A stretch of 9,667 nucleotides of DNA from an archaeon (GTDB lineage: Archaea > Nanobdellota > Nanobdellia > Woesearchaeales > JAGVOV01): positions 1-9,667 of the forward strand of contig JAGVOV010000105.1 of assembly GCA_020052545.1 (NCBI GenBank), written 5' to 3'. A program made the translations under genes and the position numbers. Shown here in pieces: positions 1-5,152 of the stretch. A model generated the notes under the pieces. It worked only from the letters and a program-made list of their open reading frames with translations. It searched no databases and had not been told where the DNA came from. How positions within the stretch are numbered: the first letter of the stretch is position 1; every line of letters begins with the position of its first letter.

Positions 1-197
1 AAATGGGCAGTATAATGTGCAAGGCAAGAGGTGCTAAGTTCTATGCCCTTGAGAACCAGTTCAACGTCGACAATGGTGCAATGATTGCTTGGCTTGGGAT
101 TGAGATGTTCAATTCAAAAAATAGGCTAAAGCCAGAAGAGGCAGGCATAGACCCTTATGAAAGGACTGATGATGTCAAAGTCAATTGGCGGCGCTGA
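1..197 (+). CDS. kae1: Kae1/TsaD-family tRNA N6-threonylcarbamoyladenosine synthase, C-terminal end (5' truncated)
   Basis: The reading frame entering at the left edge encodes the last ~64 residues of a Kae1 (TsaD/Qri7) protein, the catalytic subunit of the KEOPS complex that makes t6A37 in ANN-decoding tRNAs. What shows this is the C-terminal block: [13 protein letters not shown], then the [10 protein letters not shown] segment (the family's conserved DNGAMIAY/W region beside the nucleotide-metal site), then a typical tail ending RTDDVKVNW before TGA at 195-197. The gene stops right after this tail, so it is not the Kae1-Bud32 kinase fusion found in some archaea. The Met at position 3 is internal; the true start lies outside the window. 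The last 17 bases overlap the convergently transcribed lonB gene. Identification rests on family knowledge of the C-terminus only. Confidence 0.87.
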   Translation, partial: MGSIMCKARGAKFYALENQFNVDNGAMIAWLGIEMFNSKNRLKPEEAGIDPYERTDDVKVNWRR

Positions 198-2055
198 CTT
201 TCCTTATATGCCTCAATATCTTCTCGCGGCCTTTCCAGTCAAGCGCATTCTCCAGAACTTCTAAAATGTTCGTGACAGGTATTATCTGGATATTCTTCAG
301 CTTCTCATCATCAATGACGATGTCCTGCATGTTTGATTTTGGCACAAGGACCTTCTTTATCCCTGCCTCGATAGCGGCCTCAACCTTGGATGTGACGCCG
401 CCCACAGGCAAGACTTCTCCTCTCACAGACAGACTGCCGGTCATGGCATAATCCTGCTTTATTGGGATCTTTTTCAATGCAGAGATTATTGATGTTGCCA
501 CTGCCATAGAAGCAGAATCGCCTTCGACGCCCTCATAAGTCTGCAAAAATTGTACATAAATGTCATAATTTCCTTTCAGATCCTCACCGAAATATTTCTT
601 GACGATAGCTGACACATTCTTTATCGCTTCCTTGGCTATCTCGCCGAGCTTTCCTGTCGCGACAATCTCTTTCTCTTTTCCGCCCTGTGTCACTTCTGAC
701 TCTATCGGTAAGATTATGCCTGAGAACTGTGATTCGCCGCCTATGACTGCAAGTCCATTTACCCTTCCGATCTGTTTTCCTGTGACCCTGATGACTTCAT
801 ATTCTCTCTTCCTCTCGATATATTTGTCAGCTATCTGCTTCTCAAGGCCGCGCGCAAATTTCTTCGCTGCCTCGACATGCTTTGGCTGCACCAATGAAGC
901 TTTATCCTCAAGCGCTATGTCCCCTGCCGCTCTTATCAGGCCGCCAAGCTCTCTCAAGCGCAAAGTCAGGTGGCCTTTCCTATTAGCCATCTTCCTCGCT
1001 TCCTGCAGCATGACAGATACAGCATCTTTGCTGAAATGAGGGATTTTCTTGTCCTTGATCACTTCCTGCGCCACAAACATCGCAATCTTGTTCCTATTTT
1101 CGGGCGTGTCCTTCATGGTCTCATTCATGTAGACTTCATAGCCATAACCCCTGATTCTTGAACGCAATGCAGGATGCATATGCTTGACAGCCTCAAGATT
1201 TCCTGCTGCGATAAGGATATAATTGCAAGGCACCGGCTCTGTCCTTACCATCGCGCCAGCGCTCCTTTCGCTCTGGCCTGTGATCGCGAATTTGCCTTCC
1301 TGCAATGAAGTGAGAAGTTCCTGCTGGGTAGCAGGCTGCAATATTGCTATTTCATCAACAAAAAGCACGCCCATATGGGCCTTGTGTATCATGCCTGCGA
1401 CAACCCTTTCATGTGCCGGTGTCCCTAAACCGCCAGACTGGAATGGATCGTGTAGAACATCACCCAATAAAGCTCCTGCGTGGGCGCCAGTGGCATCGAG
1501 GAACTGCGCATGCTTGTTTCCGAAATTATCCACTATTATCTTTGGCAGAAGCTGTTTCGTGTCCATCTTCTTGTTCAAGTTAAGGAATATCATGAAGCCT
1601 GCAATAAATATCATGCCGCCCAGGAAGAATGCGGCGAACATCACATCTGACTTATATTCATTCCTTATCCACCAGGGTGCGAGCATCGCCAGGATCGCAA
1701 GGACAAATATCAGGACATTGCGGCCTTTCATAAGGTTCATGCCCTCAAGCCTGCTCTTCAAAACAATCTGTCGCCCTTGCCCTGCAGGCACAGTCCTTAT
1801 CAAAGGCTGATTCTCGTCGTTAGGATTGGGATATGCAAGCGTGTCGACAAGCTTCTCCTTGCTGAGCATCTCTGCGAGAGCGACGCCCAGCATGCTCTTT
1901 CCTGTTCCTGGCTCTCCAATCAGGAGGACATGCCTTCTCTGCATGGCGCTCTTCCTTATCATCTCTACAGCGTCATCTTGGCCTATCACTTGGTCTATCC
2001 TTCTGTCAGAAACCTTGAGGTCTTTGGTAGATTTGAACTTGAACTCGTCTTTCAT
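181..2055 (-). CDS. lonB: Archaeal LonB-type membrane-anchored ATP-dependent protease
   Basis: ATP-dependent serine protease of the archaeal Lon (LonB) family: an AAA+ unfoldase and a Ser-Lys peptidase in one chain of 624 residues, a usual length for LonB. Visible parts: Walker A GEPGTGKS (47-54); a membrane insertion inside the AAA+ domain with two hydrophobic segments (about 113-130 and 138-160), which tethers the enzyme to the cytoplasmic membrane; Walker B VLFVDE (230-235); a sensor/arginine-finger region around ALRSRIRG (296-303); and a C-terminal protease domain with the catalytic Ser514 in EGDSASMA and Lys557 in [10 protein letters not shown]. Unlike bacterial LonA it has no large N-terminal substrate domain. 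In archaea LonB is the membrane protease complementing the proteasome. It has its own predicted leaderless promoter (TATA element at 2078-2085) and reads toward kae1, overlapping its end by 17 bases. All catalytic residues are present, so it should be active. Confidence 0.96.
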   Translation of the reverse strand: MKDEFKFKSTKDLKVSDRRIDQVIGQDDAVEMIRKSAMQRRHVLLIGEPGTGKSMLGVALAEMLSKEKLVDTLAYPNPNDENQPLIRTVPAGQGRQIVLKSRLEGMNLMKGRNVLIFVLAILAMLAPWWIRNEYKSDVMFAAFFLGGMIFIAGFMIFLNLNKKMDTKQLLPKIIVDNFGNKHAQFLDATGAHAGALLGDVLHDPFQSGGLGTPAHERVVAGMIHKAHMGVLFVDEIAILQPATQQELLTSLQEGKFAITGQSERSAGAMVRTEPVPCNYILIAAGNLEAVKHMHPALRSRIRGYGYEVYMNETMKDTPENRNKIAMFVAQEVIKDKKIPHFSKDAVSVMLQEARKMANRKGHLTLRLRELGGLIRAAGDIALEDKASLVQPKHVEAAKKFARGLEKQIADKYIERKREYEVIRVTGKQIGRVNGLAVIGGESQFSGIILPIESEVTQGGKEKEIVATGKLGEIAKEAIKNVSAIVKKYFGEDLKGNYDIYVQFLQTYEGVEGDSASMAVATSIISALKKIPIKQDYAMTGSLSVRGEVLPVGGVTSKVEAAIEAGIKKVLVPKSNMQDIVIDDEKLKNIQIIPVTNILEVLENALDWKGREKILRHIRKVSAAN

Positions 2056-2077
2056 AAGGCAAGGAAGAGAAACTCGC

Positions 2078-2085
2078 TTTAAAAA
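2078..2085 (-). promoter_or_regulatory. TATA box for lonB (predicted leaderless transcript)
   Basis: On the minus strand this reads TTTTTAAA, centred 26.5 bp before the A of the lonB ATG (2055). No clear Shine-Dalgarno is seen between the two. Archaeal TATA boxes lie about 26 bp before the transcription start, so the mRNA should begin at or next to the start codon. The octamer and its distance are identical to those in front of mrp. Confidence 0.6.
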
Positions 2086-2101
2086 TGTTATGAATTAAGA
2101 A

Positions 2102-2119
2102 TAAAAAAAAAGAAAAAAG
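2102..2119 (-). terminator. Oligo-T terminator after the 79-residue repeat-protein gene
   Basis: Immediately after the minus-strand stop codon (2123-2125) the coding strand is almost pure T: a run of 6 T, one C, then 9 T. T-rich tracts without a stem are sufficient to terminate archaeal RNA polymerase. The tract lies just upstream of the lonB promoter, in the same orientation, and would insulate the two genes. Confidence 0.55.
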
Positions 2120-2122
2120 GAA

Positions 2123-2362
2123 TTACTTCCTCTTTCTGCCGCGCGCCATCTTCGTTCTTGCGACGTCGCCGGCCTTGTCAACAAAGTAAAGATAACCTTC
2201 CTCTCTCTTGACGCCTGTCTTTGTAATCACTTCCTGCTTCTGCTTGCCTTTCTTTCCGCCGCCTCTTGCCATCTTGGATCTTGCGATATTTCCGTTCTTA
2301 TCGACAAAATACAAGTAGCCTGATTCGCGCTTTACGCCTGCTTTTGCTACTTTTTCAGCCAT
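2123..2362 (-). CDS. Small basic protein with two tandem copies of a GYLYFVDKxG unit
   Basis: A 79-residue, Lys/Arg-rich protein of unknown function, probably cytosolic (no signal peptide or membrane segment). It consists of two copies of one unit, residues 7-34 and 48-75 (period 41), identical at 22 of 28 positions. Each has the core K-x-G-V-K-R-E-x-GYLYFVDK-x-G followed by AR-[ST]-KMARG. The copies are joined by a Gly/Lys/Gln-rich linker and the protein ends RKRK. The two halves use many different synonymous codons, so this is an old duplication under protein-level constraint, not a recent repeat. From memory, similar short GYLYFVDK...KMARG proteins occur in DPANN-type archaea; I know of no assigned function. 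The basic charge would suit nucleic-acid binding, but that is a guess. Translation is well supported: AGGAGGTG lies 5 nt before ATG, with a TATA box upstream and an oligo-T tract downstream. Confidence 0.88.
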   Translation of the reverse strand: MAEKVAKAGVKRESGYLYFVDKNGNIARSKMARGGGKKGKQKQEVITKTGVKREEGYLYFVDKAGDVARTKMARGRKRK

Positions 2363-2367
2363 ATAAA

Positions 2368-2375
2368 CACCTCCT
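2368..2375 (-). promoter_or_regulatory. Shine-Dalgarno AGGAGGTG of the 79-residue repeat-protein gene
   Basis: On the minus strand this octamer is a perfect anti-SD match, 5 nt before ATG (2362). The same octamer recurs before nuoD. It fixes the start codon and makes this the only monocistronic-looking gene in the window with an SD-containing leader. Confidence 0.8.
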
Positions 2376-2400
2376 AATACTCGACATAATCACGAGGAGA

Positions 2401-2408
2401 TTTATATA
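2401..2408 (-). promoter_or_regulatory. TATA box of the 79-residue repeat-protein gene
   Basis: Minus strand TATATAAA, centred about 42.5 bp upstream of ATG. With an archaeal offset of ~26 bp, transcription would start near 2378. That gives a leader of about 16 nt that just contains the AGGAGGTG at 2368-2375. Confidence 0.6.
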
Positions 2409-2426
2409 TTTTTCTTTTTTATGCTC

Positions 2427-2478
2427 GAAAAAGCATGTTTTTAGTGTTTTTCCTGAGTGATGAAAAAGCAAGTTTTTA
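2427..2478. repeat. 17-bp direct repeat in the divergent promoter region
   Basis: Two copies, GAAAAAGCATGTTTTTA (2427-2443) and GAAAAAGCAAGTTTTTA (2462-2478), differ at one base and sit 35 bp apart. Each is flanked internally by AAAAA and TTTTT arms. The second copy overlaps the TATA box of the gene at 2503. They may be binding sites for a regulator or a duplicated promoter element; the sequence does not say which. Confidence 0.6.
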
Positions 2479-2486
2479 TACTCAGG
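2452..2486. repeat. 7-bp inverted repeat flanking the TATA box of the gene at 2503
   Basis: CCTGAGT (2452-2458) and ACTCAGG (2480-2486) are perfect inverted copies separated by 21 bp. The enclosed segment holds a further AAAAA...TTTTT pair (2463-2467 / 2473-2477) and the TATA element. Because the right arm adjoins the TATA box, the arrangement would fit an operator. Confidence 0.5.
2473..2480 (+). promoter_or_regulatory. TATA box for the Thr-rich membrane protein gene (predicted leaderless)
   Basis: TTTTTATA, centred 26.5 bp before the A of ATG at 2503, the same spacing as for lonB and mrp. The mRNA is predicted to start at the start codon. Confidence 0.6.
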
Positions 2487-2502
2487 CAGGAAAAATGGTG
2501 CA

Positions 2503-2895
2503 ATGAAGCAATATATAGTGCTTATAGTGGTCTTTCTGGCGCTGGCCAGCTCTGCTCTAGCGACCAAGGTCATATTTATTCCAGAAGGACAGGATGTCAA
2601 AACAACTGTGCAGGCAACAGTCCCAACCACAATCAGAGGCACAGCTGCGGTTACAAGCGCTGAATCCACAGTGAAGCAGACAGCTGTAGAGACTACCACC
2701 AACACAAAAAAAACAACAGTCAGCTACGACCAAGAGCCAATTAATCCGGCGCCATTCATAATATTGATGGTTATCCTGGCCGTAGGCGGAGTCTATTTTT
2801 GGTTCAACATATGGAAGAAGAGGCAGGGTTCTTTATTGTCAGCATACAACGCCTCAAAACCGAAAAGATTTAAAGCAAGCAAGCGGCGCAAGTGA
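2503..2895 (+). CDS. Thr-rich single-pass membrane protein with signal peptide
   Basis: An unrecognised 130-residue envelope protein. Topology is readable: a signal peptide at 1-20 (MKQY, hydrophobic core, then SSALA before T21); an external segment at 21-83 dominated by Thr, Val and Ala (for example TTTNTKKTT); one membrane helix at about 84-104 (PFIILMVILAVGGVYFWF); then a strongly basic cytoplasmic tail (KKR at 105-107 and KASKRRK at the end). This gives an outside-N, inside-C type I orientation under the positive-inside rule. The Thr-rich stretch resembles O-glycosylated stalks of archaeal surface proteins, an analogy only. It is first in a two-gene unit: its TGA touches the start of the BtuF-like gene. 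It is preceded by a leaderless-type promoter with repeats. The function is unknown. It might anchor or present a partner at the membrane, but no ligand domain is visible. Confidence 0.82.
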   Translation: MKQYIVLIVVFLALASSALATKVIFIPEGQDVKTTVQATVPTTIRGTAAVTSAESTVKQTAVETTTNTKKTTVSYDQEPINPAPFIILMVILAVGGVYFWFNIWKKRQGSLLSAYNASKPKRFKASKRRK

Positions 2896-2897
2896 GG

Positions 2898-3659
2898 ATG
2901 CGCATCGTCTCTCTTGCACCGAGCAATACCGAAATACTTTATGAATTAGGCCTGGGCGATGACATAGTTGCGGTCACAAGATTCTGCGATTTTCCCGAGG
3001 AAGCAAGACAAAAACCGAAGATCGGCGGCTGGACTGATGTGGATTTTGACAAGGTGCTTGAGCACAAGCCGGATCTTGTCGTAACATCTACATTTGTGCA
3101 GGAGAAAGTCAGGGAAGAGTGCAAGGGACTTGGAGTGAATGTATTACATCTCGATCCAAGGGACATGAGGAGCGTGTATGAAAGTATCATGATACTTGCG
3201 GAAGCTACAGACACAAAAGAGAAGGCAAGGCAGATGATAGAGCACATGAAGCTAAGGATGGCAAAGATCCATAACGCTATCAAAGCGCTTCCAAAAAAAC
3301 ATGTTTATGTTGAAGAGTGGCACAAACCCGCATCTGTTTCAGGCAACTGGGTGCCGGAGATGCTTGAGCTTGCGGGAGCTGAAGGGATTGCAGATCCTGG
3401 AGAGCCAAGCAGGCCGATAAGCCTGGATGAAGTGAAAGATTTTGATCCGGAAATCATGATATTGTCGCTCTGCGGCTTCAAGGACCAGGCAAAGAAGGAG
3501 ATTATAACAGAGCGTGAAGGCTGGGAAAGCCTTGAAGCTGTGAAAAATGATGAGGTTTATGTGATTGATGACTCTTTTCTTAACAGGCCAGGACCGAGGC
3601 TTGTTGAAGGCTTGGCATTGGTGGCGAAGATAGTGCATCCTGAGGCTTTTGAAGACTAA
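2898..3659 (+). CDS. BtuF-like cobalamin/metal-chelate binding protein, no signal peptide
   Basis: A 253-residue helical-backbone metal-receptor protein, the fold of BtuF and siderophore-binding proteins, usually annotated 'cobalamin-binding protein'. Family marks: the N-terminal MRIVSLAPSNTEILYELGL, then CDFPEEA, WTDVDFDKVLEHKPDLVV (first lobe), a central helix region, and the second-lobe signature EEWHKPASVSGNWVPEMLEL (about 140-160), then DFDPEIMIL. There is no signal peptide or lipobox, so it is likely cytosolic, as in a widespread soluble branch of this family whose job is not settled. It is therefore not obviously an ABC-transporter receptor, and no permease or ATPase of that kind is in the window. 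Start choice: ATG at 2898 matches the family N-terminus (MRIVSLAPS); GTG at 2892, overlapping the previous stop as GTGA, would add only two residues (M-R). Ligand specificity cannot be read from sequence. Confidence 0.88.
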   Translation: MRIVSLAPSNTEILYELGLGDDIVAVTRFCDFPEEARQKPKIGGWTDVDFDKVLEHKPDLVVTSTFVQEKVREECKGLGVNVLHLDPRDMRSVYESIMILAEATDTKEKARQMIEHMKLRMAKIHNAIKALPKKHVYVEEWHKPASVSGNWVPEMLELAGAEGIADPGEPSRPISLDEVKDFDPEIMILSLCGFKDQAKKEIITEREGWESLEAVKNDEVYVIDDSFLNRPGPRLVEGLALVAKIVHPEAFED

Positions 3660-3671
3660 AAAATCACAAAG

Positions 3672-3679
3672 TTTTTAAA
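3672..3679 (+). promoter_or_regulatory. TATA box for the mrp-ferredoxin-nuo operon
   Basis: TTTTTAAA in the only non-coding gap before the operon (3660-3701), centred 26.5 bp before the mrp ATG at 3702. No SD is visible in that gap, so a leaderless first gene is predicted. It is the only promoter candidate seen for the whole complex I operon, since all later junctions overlap or abut. Confidence 0.65.
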
Positions 3680-3701
3680 CAACTACGGATGCAAACATAG
3701 T

Positions 3702-4580
3702 ATGGAAAGGGGTAGAAAAGAGGTCTTTAGTATTCTGGGCGATGATCCTGAGCTTGAGAAGATAAAAGAGCAGATTGAGGCAGCAAAGGCGGCTGTGAGA
3801 AAAGAGGATTTTGATCCCCATAGGGAAGAGAAAAAACTTGTTTCTGAGAATCTTGGCAATGTCAGGCAGATAATAGCTGTGCATTCCGGCAAGGGGGGCG
3901 TGGGAAAGACATTCATCGCTGTCAATCTCGCCTTCACATTGGCAAAGAAAGGCCATAAAATTGGGCTTCTGGATGCGGACATAGACTGCCCGAACGTGGC
4001 AAGATTCCTCAACATAGATGAGAATGAGCTTGAGGTTGATGAGCAGGGAAAGATCCTCCCGTTGATCCATAAAGGCGTCAAGATAATGTCATCGCATTTC
4101 CTTTCTCTCAATCCAGAAGAGCCGATGATTGTGAGAGGGCCGATAAAGCACGGCGTATTGAAAGATATTCTTTCAACAGTGGAATGGGGTGAACTTGATT
4201 ATCTTATCATCGATCTGCCGCCCGGCACGAGCGATGTGCCGATGTCCACAATGCTTCTTGCTGATATAGACGGGCTCATTGTTGTGACAACACCGCAGAA
4301 GGAAGCTTTGATGGATGCAAAGAAATCGGCATTGATGGCAAGGAAGCTCAATGTCCCAATCATAGGGATCATAGAGAACATGTCCGGCGACATCTTCGGC
4401 AATAATGCTGAGAAGCTTGCTGAAACATTAGGCACACAATTAATCGCATCAATACCGCTAAGCAGGGAGATAGCGAAGACAAATGAGGAAGGGAAGATAG
4501 CATTTGAGATTGATAGTTTGACGAATGAAGTCAGTGATATAATCAATAAATTAAGCATCAAGATCAGGAGGCGGGTTTAA
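3702..4580 (+). CDS. mrp: Mrp/Nbp35/Ind1-family P-loop ATPase lacking the CPxC motif
   Basis: A cytosolic deviant-Walker P-loop NTPase of the Mrp/ApbC/Nbp35/Ind1 family, whose members bind and transfer Fe-S clusters to apoproteins. Seen: a ~50-residue charged helical N-terminus (no DUF59 domain and no Cys cluster), deviant Walker A SGKGGVGKT (62-70), switch I LLDADIDCPNVAR (89-101), and switch II DLPPGTSD (171-178). The 292-residue length is normal. Odd: the family's C-terminal ENMSxxxCPxC is shortened here to ENMSGDIFGNNAEKLA (225-240), so the cluster-bridging CPxC is absent and the only cysteine in the protein is Cys96 in switch I. It is first in the operon and abuts the ferredoxin gene with zero spacing. 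Eukaryotic Ind1/NUBPL matures complex I clusters, so a complex-I-dedicated role is plausible, but without CPxC it would have to work differently. The ATPase family is certain; the role is inferred. Confidence 0.92.
   Translation: MERGRKEVFSILGDDPELEKIKEQIEAAKAAVRKEDFDPHREEKKLVSENLGNVRQIIAVHSGKGGVGKTFIAVNLAFTLAKKGHKIGLLDADIDCPNVARFLNIDENELEVDEQGKILPLIHKGVKIMSSHFLSLNPEEPMIVRGPIKHGVLKDILSTVEWGELDYLIIDLPPGTSDVPMSTMLLADIDGLIVVTTPQKEALMDAKKSALMARKLNVPIIGIIENMSGDIFGNNAEKLAETLGTQLIASIPLSREIAKTNEEGKIAFEIDSLTNEVSDIINKLSIKIRRRV
4566..4571 (+). promoter_or_regulatory. Shine-Dalgarno AGGAGG for the ferredoxin gene
   Basis: AGGAGG inside the last codons of mrp, 9 nt before the ferredoxin ATG (4581). It supports that start and an SD-driven mode for internal operon genes, in contrast to the leaderless first gene. 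Confidence 0.65.
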
Positions 4581-4805
4581 ATGGGCAAGTATCAGATTGT
4601 GTTTGACAGGAATGCCTGCATCGGCGCAGGTGCCTGCATCGCTATGAACTCTGCAGTGTGGGAGATGCAGCCTGACGGAAAGGTGATTCCTAAAATGACG
4701 GAGTTTGACGAGGCAGAATTGAAGAAGAACATGGGCGCGGCGCAGGTTTGTCCTGTGAATGCAATCCATTTAGTTGAAAAGGAGACAGGGAAGAAGCTAA
4801 TATGA
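4581..4805 (+). CDS. Single-cluster ferredoxin, three-cysteine ([3Fe-4S]-type) site
   Basis: A 74-residue ferredoxin, a soluble one-cluster electron carrier. The cluster motif is Cys13-x5-Cys19 (CIGAGAC) with the distal Cys57 in VCPVNAIHL. In four-cysteine relatives the position equal to Ala16 is the second Cys of CxxCxxC, so only three ligands are present. That pattern usually gives a [3Fe-4S] cluster, or a [4Fe-4S] cluster with a non-Cys ligand. The acidic segment FDEAEL (42-47) is typical of the family. It abuts mrp (0 nt) and its TGA overlaps the nuoA start as ATGA, so it is translated as part of the complex I operon. In an operon with no visible NuoE/F/G it is a good candidate for delivering electrons to NuoI, which is inference. 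It could instead serve cluster assembly with Mrp. Confidence 0.93.
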   Translation: MGKYQIVFDRNACIGAGACIAMNSAVWEMQPDGKVIPKMTEFDEAELKKNMGAAQVCPVNAIHLVEKETGKKLI

Positions 4806-5152
4806 ACGATGAGGCCATCCTGATAACATTCGTGATTGTCGGAGCTTTGATAACCTACATGATATTCTTCATGTCAAGGATTATGCGACAGGAATCAAGG
4901 CCGAGCGAAACAGGTGAAGGCGCGATAGAATGCGGCTGTGAGGCGGTAGGAGAAGCAAGAGGAATAGGATTCAGATATTTCAACTTTGCGATATTGTTTC
5001 TTGTCTTTGAGATAGCTGCGTTATTCACGTTCCTTTTTGCCGTCAACAAGGTCAGGAATATATCGATGCTTTTCAGTTTGGGAGTATTTATCATCACGCT
5101 CATCATAACGATATTCTGGGCGACAAAGAAAGAGGACCTTTATGCCACATGA
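4802..5152 (+). CDS. nuoA: Complex I membrane subunit A (Nuo/Fpo-like)
   Basis: Small membrane subunit (ND3 homologue, 116 residues) that sits at the junction of the quinone module and the membrane arm. Three hydrophobic helices are visible (about 5-25, 58-81, 87-108). Between helices 1 and 2 is the conserved loop with E43-C44-G45 (canonical YECG), which is mobile during turnover in complex I, and a second Cys46. Helix 2 reads [15 protein letters not shown]. The canonical FDxE acidic pair is here Glu70 and Ala72, so the second carboxylate of the E-channel is lost (E. coli Glu81, mammalian ND3 Glu68) and the first is Asp to Glu. It starts by ATGA overlap with the ferredoxin stop and overlaps nuoBC by 11 bases. 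Confidence 0.93.
   Translation: MNDEAILITFVIVGALITYMIFFMSRIMRQESRPSETGEGAIECGCEAVGEARGIGFRYFNFAILFLVFEIAALFTFLFAVNKVRNISMLFSLGVFIITLIITIFWATKKEDLYAT

Noticed and set aside
1223..1810. 195-codon open frame antisense to lonB
   Set aside because: Shadow frame of a clearly coding gene; the translation has no domain pattern and no SD or promoter.
2102..2119. A-rich tract as part of the lonB promoter
   Set aside because: It directly follows the stop of the 79-residue gene as oligo-T on the coding strand, which fits a terminator better; the lonB TATA element is at 2078-2085.
2355..2705. 116-codon minus-strand frame across the divergent promoter region
   Set aside because: It runs through two promoters and the reverse of the Thr-rich gene; it looks Val/Ala-rich only because Thr/Ala codons are read in reverse.
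3683..4111. Antisense frames over mrp (142 and 131 codons)
   Set aside because: They mirror the mrp codons; no recognisable protein features or start signals.
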